DNA of 6,271 nucleotides from Burkholderiales bacterium (GTDB lineage Bacteria; Pseudomonadota; Gammaproteobacteria; Burkholderiales; Burkholderiaceae_D). The position numbers and the translations under genes were made by a program. Shown in pieces: positions 1 through 5,594 of this stretch; position 1 is the stretch's first letter; each line of letters starts with the position of its first letter. The stretch covers positions 1-6,271 of the forward strand of contig SYFN01000034.1 in assembly GCA_005800405.1 (NCBI GenBank), in the 5' to 3' direction. The notes below the pieces were generated by a model. It was given only the letters and a program-made list of their open reading frames with translations. It made no database searches and was not told the origin of the DNA.

Positions 1-189
1 ATCTGATAACGTTCGGTTTGGCTGAGGTGTGTATAGGTCATGTGCTTCTTCGACTGGCTGGTCAAAAGGCTTTGATACTAATGCACCTCAGCCATCCAAC
101 CCATTAATCAAAGTTGCACTTCGTCCTTGAATTCACCTTTTTAAAGGAGGCAATTTTGAAGATTTTTTGAAAACGGCTGAGGGTAAAAA
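1..189. other. Left-end stretch without a recognisable gene
   Basis: I see no supported gene here. One frame on the plus strand stays open from base 3 to the TAA at 105-107, but the 34 residues it encodes resemble nothing I know and its beginning is outside the window. The stretch is AT-rich and holds two long-armed inverted repeats, listed separately. A purine-rich AAAGGAGG at 143-150 looks like a strong ribosome binding site, but the TTG that follows at 156-158 runs into a TGA after four codons. This fits a decayed upstream part of the exoprotein gene or the junction of an insertion. Confidence 0.5.
19..94. repeat. 11-bp perfect inverted repeat, 54-base spacer
   Basis: TGGCTGAGGTG at 19-29 is matched exactly by its reverse complement CACCTCAGCCA at 84-94. 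The bases just outside and inside the arms do not extend the pairing cleanly. No flanking direct repeat or transposase is visible, so this may be a structured RNA element, the ends of a very small element, or chance. Confidence 0.45.
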
Positions 190-218
190 ATGATTGGGCC
201 TACGGGTGGAATTCAAGG
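125..218. repeat. 13/14-bp inverted repeat centred on two GAATTC sites
   Basis: CCTTGAATTCACC at 125-137 is the reverse complement of GGTGGAATTCAAGG at 205-218, with a single extra base in the right arm. The right arm lies inside the exoprotein fragment, where it encodes the Gly-Gly-Ile-Gln-Gly stretch. The left arm lies in sequence with no gene. The self-complementary GAATTC contributes six of the matched bases, so the independent match is smaller than it looks. Confidence 0.45.
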
Positions 219-499
219 TGCTAAGGGTAAGTTGTTCGGTATGGATTATGAGGCAGGGAGTTGACAAGATCGACTGATTGAGGCGTTTAGCGGCACCCAC
301 GACGATTGGCGGAAAATTAAGCGGGCTGTATGACGGACAAGGCAATATCAGACGTGGAATGAGTGAGTCAGAGAGGAATATCTATGAAAAAGGCGTGACG
401 ACTTCGGTGATTGCACCAAGCATACCGTTTGCTGCTGCGGAATTATTGTCGCCGGAATTATGGAAAGCAATGTCTATTTTTTTGAAAGCAGCAAGGTGA
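190..499 (+). pseudogene. Decayed C-terminal piece of a filamentous-haemagglutinin/CdiA-type exoprotein
   Basis: Three segments in series read like the conserved C-terminal region of large secreted haemagglutinin/contact-inhibition exoproteins. Bases 190-261 give MIGPTGGIQGAKGKLFGMDY plus EAGS. Then a TGA at 262-264 sits where the family, as I recall it, has Trp (GSW-QDKLIEAF). Bases 265-303 continue QDRLIEAFSGTHD. The reading then moves to the next frame at 305, giving IGGKLSGLYDGQGNIRRGMS and onward to LSPELWKAMSIFLKAAR and TGA at 497-499. The shift fits loss of two bases at 303/304, since one codon ending in G is missing between Asp and Ile. The ATG at 190 has a GAGG seven bases upstream, so a 24-residue peptide could still be made, but a TAA at 184-186 closes the frame above it. 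A TTG at 278 could open the last segment but has no ribosome binding site. The family assignment comes from remembered motif similarity; the stop and frameshift are read directly. Confidence 0.7.
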
Positions 500-837
500 A
501 AGCTATTTTTAGTTTAGGTTTGTCATCAATCCTATGGCTTTCTGGTCGTGAACTGCTCTGCCAAGCTGGAACCGGTACCTGCGGCATGAGTAGCGAGGAA
601 AAGTATAAATTACTCCATCCGAAAGCCTACGGCGAATATTTTGTAAAACCAGGAGCAAGTCGGGAAGCGTGGCAGCAGGATTGGGTTGCCTGCGGGGGTC
701 GGTCTAATGGGCAGTTTTCCGATGATGCGCCTTCAGGCACAACGACCAATGACATTTTTGCTGCCATCGACAGAGCACAAAATTCGGTCAAAGCATGCAT
801 GCAATCCAAGGGCTATGAATACCGAAAAACTCAGTAA
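496..837 (+). CDS. Small secreted, formerly lipoprotein-like protein following the exoprotein remnant
   Basis: From the GTG at 496 this encodes 113 residues: a hydrophobic signal-like N-terminus (residues 2-17), then a soluble part with Cys22, Cys29, Cys66 and Cys101. I prefer GTG 496 to ATG 460 because it starts directly at the signal peptide (MKAIFSLGLSSILWLSG) and overlaps the upstream TGA (GTGA), as in translationally coupled pairs. ATG 460 would add a 12-residue non-hydrophobic leader. The C-terminal part (Trp63, the CGG at 66-68, CMQSKGYEY at 101-109) resembles small lipoproteins often found after haemagglutinin/MafB-type genes; that is from memory. The residue after Leu-Ser-Gly is Arg18 (CGT at 547-549), one transition from the Cys (TGT) expected in a lipobox, so lipidation is probably lost. 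An immunity role is possible from position alone and is not shown. Confidence 0.6.
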   Translation: MKAIFSLGLSSILWLSGRELLCQAGTGTCGMSSEEKYKLLHPKAYGEYFVKPGASREAWQQDWVACGGRSNGQFSDDAPSGTTTNDIFAAIDRAQNSVKACMQSKGYEYRKTQ

Positions 838-1183
838 CGCTTACGACGACTCGACTCGAAGATCCACTCATTTCAAAAGCTGGATCGGATTCGATGGCAA
901 ACGTATACGAGCACGATCAATACTTTGAATTTGAGAGGCTCTAACAAAAAGCCGCTAGGACCCTTACACCCCTTTCAGGGCGCGACTGACCTTGCCACAA
1001 AAGTTTCTGGTTTTATTGAGTCAGCGCTTTTTCGCATTTTTTAGAACCAATCTCGTCAGACCGCTAGCGGGGTCGGCAGTACCTTGCCATCGACCTAACG
1101 AGCCAGGTTCTTGATATCCATTTTTCGATCAAGATCCCTGATATACTGCTTTTGTTTGGGGTGGTCTGAAAATACAGCCGGGT
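838..1183. other. 346-base stretch without a convincing gene
   Basis: No open frame here looks like a known protein. Three structures are visible. First, CCGCTAGCGG at 1061-1070 is a perfect 10-bp palindrome. Second, on the minus strand, bases 987-950 can fold into a stem (AGTCGC with GCGGCT, GCCC with GGGT, a four-base bulge and a 14-base loop) followed by TTTTGTT; this is a possible but imperfect terminator for transcripts leaving the PIN gene. Third, CTTGAT and ATCAAG at 1112-1135 form a six-bp stem. A 41-codon minus-strand frame (1095-1220) overlaps the end of the PIN gene and is treated under findings. The stretch separates the decayed accessory locus from the core genes. Confidence 0.5.
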
Positions 1184-1645
1184 CTAGTTGCCGGTCGAGA
1201 TCGATCCCATACCTACCCACACCTCAGGCGTCACGATCTGGAACAACCCAGCCTTTTGGGTTTTGTGCGCCAACTTCAGCAGTGCCTTGTCCTTCGTGAT
1301 CAGCATCGTGGCGCCGGTTTCGTAAGCGAGTTCCATGAATTTTTGATCATCGGTATCGCGGCATACGGGCAGCTTGACGCCTGCATCGGAGATGGTCTCT
1401 GTGCACGGTCTGATCAGCGCATCAAACTCGGCGCTCATTCTTGCCTGCATTGCCTCGTCCAGACCCAAGTGAGCATAGCCAAGCACAATACGCCATTCCA
1501 TTCTGCAGTCTGCGCGAGTGACGGCTTCGACCTCGCCATCAGTGAGCGCCTGCATGAGCCGCAGCCAGCGCGGGTCCCGAAAGACAAACAGATCCAGGCA
1601 CACATTGGTATCGAGGACGATGCGCGTGGGGATTTTGGGTATCAT
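1184..1645 (-). CDS. PIN-domain ribonuclease, putative toxin component (COG1569-type)
   Basis: A 153-residue single-domain PIN protein. PIN domains are Mg/Mn-dependent nucleases whose acidic residues hold the metal ions. The expected acidic set is present: Asp12 in VLDTNV, Glu50 in CRMEWRIVL, Asp99/Asp100 in CRDTDDQKF, and Asp119 in LITKDKALL. It closely resembles the group annotated as putative toxin-antitoxin toxin component, PIN family. The ATG at 1645 fits, since the first beta strand begins at residue 8; no good ribosome binding site precedes it. No antitoxin is visible: upstream is the divergent yaaA and downstream is the gene-free stretch. It may therefore be a solitary RNase with a housekeeping role rather than a true toxin, or its partner lies elsewhere. 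Family is sure; RNA target and physiological role are unknown. Confidence 0.88.
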   Translation of the reverse strand: MIPKIPTRIVLDTNVCLDLFVFRDPRWLRLMQALTDGEVEAVTRADCRMEWRIVLGYAHLGLDEAMQARMSAEFDALIRPCTETISDAGVKLPVCRDTDDQKFMELAYETGATMLITKDKALLKLAHKTQKAGLFQIVTPEVWVGMGSISTGN

Positions 1646-1669
1646 GCAGTCAATTTTTTTCTGTGGTGC

Positions 1670-1698
1670 TCTATACTGATTGTTCTATCACCCGCAAA
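1670..1698 (-). promoter_or_regulatory. Possible weak sigma70-type promoter of the PIN gene
   Basis: On the minus strand TTTGCG (1698-1693) and TATAGA (1675-1670) are separated by 17 bases. They match the -35 and -10 consensus at three and four of six positions. Transcription would begin about 20 bases upstream of the PIN start codon. The -10 hexamer covers the presumed start codon of yaaA on the other strand. Prediction by eye only. Confidence 0.25.
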
Positions 1699-2449
1699 AA
1701 CGCTCGACTATGAATCGCCCCTCAGCGTGAAAACACACAGCCAGCCCGATTTTATCCCGCGCTCTTCCGAGCTGATATCCCTGTTACGCGAGATGTCGCC
1801 GGCGAAGATCGGCAGTCTGATGAAGATTTTCGATTCGCTGGCCCATTTGAATGCGGCACGTTATGCGAGCTGGTCGAAAAAGTTCAATTTCAATAATGCT
1901 CGCCAGGCGCTGCTTGCTTTTAATGGTGATGTGTACGAGGGGCTGGATGCACAGAGTCTGAGCGAGAAGCAGTTGGGCTGGGCGCAGGACCATTTGCGTA
2001 TTTTGTCGGGTTTGTATGGGATATTGCGACCACTCGACCTGATGCAGCCTTACCGTCTCGAGATGGGTACCAAGCTACCGAATGCACGCGGCAAGGATTT
2101 GTATGCATTCTGGGCGGATGAGGTTACCGCGGCATTGAATGCCGTACTTCGAGAACAGAAAAGCAAGGCGCTGGTGAACCTGGCTTCGGAGGAGTATTTA
2201 AAGTCAGTGAAGACGGCATCGCTCGTTACACCCGTTATTACCCCGGTCTTTGAAGATTGGAAGGATGGCAAATACAAGATTATTTCTTTTTATGCGAAGC
2301 GCGCGCGTGGTTTGATGGCGCGTTTCGCGATCGAAAAGAAGATGACACGACCTGATTTATTGAAGGATTTTGACAGCGAGGGCTATGCGTTCGAGCCCAA
2401 GGGGTCGGTCGACCGTCATTGGTTGTTTAGGCGCCGTGTCTCCACCTAG
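1673..2449 (+). CDS. yaaA: Peroxide stress protein YaaA (DUF328/UPF0246), with a non-standard start codon
   Basis: YaaA binds DNA and limits free iron and oxidative damage under peroxide stress in E. coli. Hallmarks are all present: [12 protein letters not shown] at 2-13, [17 protein letters not shown] at 75-91, the block from [12 protein letters not shown] to PYRLEMG at 114-132, [12 protein letters not shown] at 169-180, and [17 protein letters not shown] at 203-219. Read from the ATA at 1673 the protein has 258 residues, the same as E. coli YaaA, and residues 2-3 (Leu-Ile) align with its second and third residues. The first codon is ATA where relatives have ATG; the next codon, CTG, is the other possible start. 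No in-frame ATG, GTG or TTG lies near; the closest upstream, a GTG around 1469, would add about 68 residues read antisense to the PIN gene. TATCAT at 1640-1645 is a possible -10 box with no clear -35. Identity is secure, start uncertain. Confidence 0.9.
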   Translation: MLIVLSPAKTLDYESPLSVKTHSQPDFIPRSSELISLLREMSPAKIGSLMKIFDSLAHLNAARYASWSKKFNFNNARQALLAFNGDVYEGLDAQSLSEKQLGWAQDHLRILSGLYGILRPLDLMQPYRLEMGTKLPNARGKDLYAFWADEVTAALNAVLREQKSKALVNLASEEYLKSVKTASLVTPVITPVFEDWKDGKYKIISFYAKRARGLMARFAIEKKMTRPDLLKDFDSEGYAFEPKGSVDRHWLFRRRVST

Positions 2450-2517
2450 GCTCTCCTGTGGTGCATGACGGCAGGTGCCGCCAAGGACACCCCCCAAGCC
2501 CGTTACACCAGAGCGTC

Positions 2518-3321
2518 TTACCAGAACTTCCACCGGGATTTAGTTGCAGCTTCCTGATCAGAAGCGCGCACCGTGGAGCTCACCTGATAGTTGAGCTGGA
2601 ATACACGCTCTGCATCGTCGCGCAAGTCAGGCAGCCCCATCGCGTTGTAAGCCTGAATCTGAATGCGCAATGCGTTACGTACGGATGGCGATGCAGGGTA
2701 GTCGCGAATCACCGTTTGCGCGCGGTTGACTGCAGCGACATGGGCGCCTTTCATGAGGTAGTAGTTCGCGACATGGACCTCGTACTGCGCCATCGCTTCG
2801 ACCAGATATTTCAGGCGGTCGCGTGAATCTTCAGCGTATTGGCTTTCAGGGAAGCGCTCGACCAATTGCTTGAATGCTTCGAACGCAGCGCGTGCAGCTT
2901 TGGGATCGCGCTCGGTCGGGTCTTGGCGGCTGATGAAATCGAACAATGATTTCTTGTCATTGAAATTGGCGAGACCTCGCAGGTAATACATGTAGTCGAC
3001 GTTGGGATGATTCGGGTGCAGGCGAATGAATCGCTCCACCGCCGCGAGACTTTGTGCCTGATCGTTTTGGCGATAATATGCATAGGCGACATCCATCTGC
3101 GCTTGTTGGGCAAATTTGCCAAATGGGTAGCGAGATTCGAGTCTCTCGTAATATTTGATCGCCTTCTCGTAGCCACCGGACTGCAGCTCGTCCTTGGCCT
3201 CAGCGTATAATTTCTCGGGCGACCAGCCTTTGGTTTCATCAGCCTTCTCACCGAACGAGCCGCAAGCCGACATCAGCAGCGCTAGCATGAACACAACATA
3301 TTGCATGAAAGTCTTGGGCAT
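2518..3321 (-). CDS. bamD: Outer membrane protein assembly factor BamD (ComL/YfiO lipoprotein)
   Basis: BamD is the essential lipoprotein of the BAM complex that, with BamA, folds beta-barrel proteins into the outer membrane. From the ATG at 3321 the product has 267 residues. Residues 8-19 form the hydrophobic core of a lipoprotein signal peptide ending in MSAC, so Cys20 is the predicted lipidated residue; it is followed by Gly-Ser, consistent with sorting to the outer membrane. The mature part is built of TPR-like helical pairs, clear at 35-68 (YAEAKDELQSGGYEKAIKYY), 72-105, about 141-165 and 179-213. The frame stays open to 3390, but those 23 extra residues precede the signal peptide and would bury it, so 3321 (or the ATG at 3306) is the real start. 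It converges on yaaA, with 68 bases between, and diverges from rluD. Confidence 0.95.
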   Translation of the reverse strand: MPKTFMQYVVFMLALLMSACGSFGEKADETKGWSPEKLYAEAKDELQSGGYEKAIKYYERLESRYPFGKFAQQAQMDVAYAYYRQNDQAQSLAAVERFIRLHPNHPNVDYMYYLRGLANFNDKKSLFDFISRQDPTERDPKAARAAFEAFKQLVERFPESQYAEDSRDRLKYLVEAMAQYEVHVANYYLMKGAHVAAVNRAQTVIRDYPASPSVRNALRIQIQAYNAMGLPDLRDDAERVFQLNYQVSSTVRASDQEAATKSRWKFW

Positions 3322-3355
3322 GGGACGACACGTGAGCAATTCGCAAACAATCCCG

Positions 3356-3384
3356 ATTATAGCCGATGGGCACGCCATTGAAAC
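3356..3384 (-). promoter_or_regulatory. Predicted bamD promoter
   Basis: The minus strand carries a perfect TATAAT at 3361-3356. A weak -35 lies upstream: TTTCAA with a 16-base spacer, or GTTTCA with 17, each matching three of six positions. Transcription would start near 3349, giving bamD a leader of about 28 bases. The spacer contains the upper of the two possible rluD ATG codons (3366), so bamD and rluD initiation signals are interleaved. Confidence 0.5.
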
Positions 3385-3392
3385 GACCAAGC

Positions 3393-4409
3393 ATGAATGA
3401 CCCAGCAGCGCAGTACGACGATGATGTCATTGAAGATGCCGAAGACTTCGACATAGCGGCACTCGCCCCGAATTTTGCTTCCGACCTCGCGCCCGTGAGG
3501 CTGACCGTGGGCGTTGAACATCGTGGCACTCGTGCCGACAAAGTGTTGTCTCAGTGCTTGCCGCAGTTTTCCCGTTCGCGATTGCAGCAGTGGATAGAAG
3601 AAGGTCTGGTCAGTGTCGATGGCAAGCCGTGTGGCGTACGCCAGATCATGTTGGGAGAAGAGCGCGTTGTGGTATCTCCCCAGCCCGATCCCTCGTCAAT
3701 GTCGTTTGTGGCCGAGCCGATGCCGATGTCGATTGTGCATGAAGATGATGCACTGGTCGTTCTCGACAAACCTGTCGGCATGGTGGTGCACCCGGCAGCG
3801 GGTAACTGGACTGGCACGCTGCTCAACGGATTGCTGCATCGGTGGCCGGCGCTGCAAGGCGTGCCGCGGGCAGGCATCGTCCACCGCCTTGACAAGGACA
3901 CCACGGGGTTGCTGGTGGTTGCCAAAACACTGAGTGGGCAAACCAGTCTGGTGCGACAGCTGCAAGACCGCAGCATGAGTCGCCAGTATCTTGCACTAGT
4001 CTGGGGACAGCCTGTATCGGGCGGACGCATCGGGGCGTCAATTGCTCGCCATCCGCGCGAACGCACCCGCATGGCGGTCAGTCAGTCGATGCTGGCGAAG
4101 CCGGCGGTGACCCATTACACACGGCTAGCGATTGGTACACTTGATCGCAAGCCGGTATCGCTGTTGCAATGTCGGCTTGAAACGGGCCGTACTCACCAGA
4201 TCCGTGTCCATCTGCAATCCATTGGTTTTGCGCTGGTAGGTGATGCGGTGTACGGCAAATCCCACCTTGCTGCCCTGTTTCCTCGTCAGGCGCTGCATGC
4301 GGAGCGTCTGGGTTTGGTACATCCGTCTACCGGTGAACTTTGCGAGTGGCATGCGCCACTACCTTCGGATATGGCGGCGCTCTTGGAACGCTCAGGCATT
4401 GTGCGCTGA
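3393..4409 (+). CDS. rluD: 23S rRNA pseudouridine synthase RluD
   Basis: RluD converts uridines 1911, 1915 and 1917 (E. coli numbering) in helix 69 of 23S rRNA to pseudouridine during 50S assembly. From the ATG at 3393 it has 338 residues. After an acidic N-terminal segment, an S4 RNA-binding domain runs over about 36-95 (RADKVLSQCLPQFSRSRLQQ). The RluA-type catalytic domain follows, with VLDKPVGMVVHPAAGN at 123-138 and the signature HRLDKDTTGLLVVAKT at 164-179, catalytic Asp at 167. LETGRTHQIRVHLQSIGFAL (262-281) and the conserved VGDAVYG end the core. An ATG at 3366 would add nine residues; neither start has a good ribosome binding site. I prefer 3393 because it leaves the bamD promoter outside the coding region. 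Other RluA-family members are possible, but length, S4 domain and neighbours (bamD, pgeF) point to RluD. Its TGA touches the ATG of pgeF. Confidence 0.93.
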   Translation: MNDPAAQYDDDVIEDAEDFDIAALAPNFASDLAPVRLTVGVEHRGTRADKVLSQCLPQFSRSRLQQWIEEGLVSVDGKPCGVRQIMLGEERVVVSPQPDPSSMSFVAEPMPMSIVHEDDALVVLDKPVGMVVHPAAGNWTGTLLNGLLHRWPALQGVPRAGIVHRLDKDTTGLLVVAKTLSGQTSLVRQLQDRSMSRQYLALVWGQPVSGGRIGASIARHPRERTRMAVSQSMLAKPAVTHYTRLAIGTLDRKPVSLLQCRLETGRTHQIRVHLQSIGFALVGDAVYGKSHLAALFPRQALHAERLGLVHPSTGELCEWHAPLPSDMAALLERSGIVR

Positions 4410-5222
4410 ATGCAAACCCTGACCATTGACTGGCCAGACCTGCCCGCTGGCGTCGGCGTGCTCTCCACTTTGCGCAGCGGTGGTTTCAGCGTGGGTCGTT
4501 ATGGTGCGGGTGGCAGCTGCGTGGTTGCCGGCGATCTCGATCCTGCCGCTGCTGCCAGCAGCCACCACGGCGGCGGGCTGAATCTGGGTTTGCATGTGGG
4601 TGATGATCCGATGGCCGTCGAGCAAAATCGTCGCTTGTTGCGCGCAATCCTGCCGGCCGAGCCGGCCTGGTTGACCCAGGTCCATGGCACTCGGATGTTG
4701 GATTTGTCATTTGACTGCGATCTTCCGGGCCCACCAGAGGCGGATGCCAGCATCGCCTGCCGACCTGATCGCGTATGCACGATCATGAGTGCTGATTGTC
4801 TGCCGGTGCTGCTGGCGGACTGCCGAGGTACACAGGTTGGCGTAGCCCATGCCGGCTGGCGTGGACTGGCCCGGGGCGTGATCGAGCAAACGGTGGCTGC
4901 GATGCGCGCATCAGGGGCCGATCAGTTGACGGCCTGGCTTGGTCCGGCGATTGGTCCTGAGGCGTTCGAGGTGGGCATCGAGGTGCGTCGCGCTTTCGCG
5001 CACCTGGGTGCGCAAGCAGAGGCTGCATTCACCCCCGTGCCAGACAAGGCAGATAAATTTCTGGCGGATCTGGCCGGGCTGGCCCGCATGGTGTTGAGGC
5101 AAGCTGGCGTGCCCCTGGTCTCGGGCGGTCGGGACTGTACGGTCAGTGATTCGACAAAGTTCTATTCATTTCGCCGGGACCAGGTCACGGGTCGGATGGC
5201 TTCATTGATTTGGATCAGGTAG
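4410..5222 (+). CDS. pgeF: PgeF/YfiH (DUF152) Zn-dependent purine nucleoside phosphorylase-like protein
   Basis: This 270-residue protein belongs to the YfiH/LACC1 family. Members act on purine nucleosides in vitro, and E. coli PgeF keeps wrongly made peptidoglycan precursors out of the wall. The metal-binding residues are visible: His92 (TQVHGTR), Cys130 (SADCLPVLL) and His147 (VAHAGWRGLARGV). WLGPAIGPEAFEVG (176-189) and the terminal YSFRRDQVTGRMASLIWI are also typical. It is somewhat longer than E. coli YfiH (243 residues), partly from a Gly/Ala/His-rich insertion at about 33-56 between the first strand and the conserved NLGLHVGDD. The ATG directly follows the rluD TGA in the same frame, so the two are surely cotranscribed and probably translationally coupled. 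It was formerly annotated as a multicopper polyphenol oxidase (laccase), which the His-Cys-His site argues against. Confidence 0.93.
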   Translation: MQTLTIDWPDLPAGVGVLSTLRSGGFSVGRYGAGGSCVVAGDLDPAAAASSHHGGGLNLGLHVGDDPMAVEQNRRLLRAILPAEPAWLTQVHGTRMLDLSFDCDLPGPPEADASIACRPDRVCTIMSADCLPVLLADCRGTQVGVAHAGWRGLARGVIEQTVAAMRASGADQLTAWLGPAIGPEAFEVGIEVRRAFAHLGAQAEAAFTPVPDKADKFLADLAGLARMVLRQAGVPLVSGGRDCTVSDSTKFYSFRRDQVTGRMASLIWIR

Positions 5223-5223
5223 G

Positions 5224-5460
5224 TCAGGCGCCTTCGCGTTTATCTTCTTGCACCATTTGTTGCTTCTCTTGCATTTCGCGCTGGCGTTGTTGTTCCTGCT
5301 CCCGGCGGCGGCGGCGTTTTCCGGTGCCACCAATGTAGACAATGATAGTCACCGGCAACACACCGTAGAGGAAAAACGTCATAATGCCGGCCACGAAAGT
5401 TTCCTCGACGATTGACATCATCAGCACGACGTAGATCCAGCCTACCGCTGCAATGTGCAT
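5224..5460 (-). CDS. Small two-helix membrane protein with a charged cytoplasmic tail, function unknown
   Basis: A 78-residue product. Residues 3-18 and 24-46 are hydrophobic and probably cross the inner membrane. They are followed by GKRRRRRE and a Gln/Glu/Arg-rich tail (52-78) that would form a charged helix or short coiled coil on the cytoplasmic side. I chose the ATG at 5460 because AGGA lies eight bases upstream and the hydrophobic part begins at once. The frame extends to 5523, but the added 21 residues include no membrane or signal feature. Similar short proteins with a GWIYVVLMM-like first helix occur near phaC in Burkholderiales, from memory. It ends one base from the pgeF stop and diverges from phaC. 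No enzymatic motif is visible and no function can be assigned. Confidence 0.75.
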   Translation of the reverse strand: MHIAAVGWIYVVLMMSIVEETFVAGIMTFFLYGVLPVTIIVYIGGTGKRRRRREQEQQRQREMQEKQQMVQEDKREGA

Positions 5461-5544
5461 GGTCCATTTCCTGATTTTCGCGACCGGAACGCGATCGCAA
5501 CCCCATCGCAATTCGACAGTCACCCGATCCTAACACCGTCCGCG

Positions 5545-5563
5545 CCAGGCAGCCCAAGCCTGG
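5545..5563. other. Short hairpin in the phaC upstream region
   Basis: CCAGGC (5545-5550) and GCCTGG (5558-5563) pair perfectly around a seven-base loop, 31 bases before the phaC start. No T-run follows on either strand, so it is not a terminator. It could be an operator-like inverted repeat or a leader hairpin, but a six-bp stem is also expected by chance. Confidence 0.25.
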
Positions 5564-5594
5564 TATGTCCAGTCAACCAGCACGCAAAAGACCC

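Noticed and set aside
460..495. ATG 460 as the start of the small secreted protein
   Set aside because: It adds a polar 12-residue leader before the signal peptide; the GTG at 496 overlaps the preceding stop and starts right at the hydrophobic segment.
894..944. 16-codon frame MANVYEHDQYFEFERL
   Set aside because: It has a protein-like look but no clear ribosome binding site, is very short, and has no partner sequence after the stop.
1025..1042. GCG-CGC hairpin followed by six T as a plus-strand terminator
   Set aside because: The stem is only three base pairs and the loop is T-rich; too weak to support.
1256..1672. Long open frame upstream of and continuous with yaaA
   Set aside because: It is the antisense of the PIN gene, and the extra residues match nothing in YaaA, whose family length is reached from 1673.
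2442..2475. Terminator-like stems between yaaA and bamD
   Set aside because: The pairings (CCAC/GTGG and CGGCA/TGCCG) are short or have impossible loops, and no T-run follows on either strand.
3322..3390. Extended N-terminus of BamD
   Set aside because: It would place 23 residues ahead of a good lipoprotein signal peptide and run through the predicted bamD promoter.
5513..5534. TCGACA as a phaC -35 box
   Set aside because: It matches five of six bases, but no -10 hexamer lies at suitable spacing; the nearest candidate is only ten bases away.
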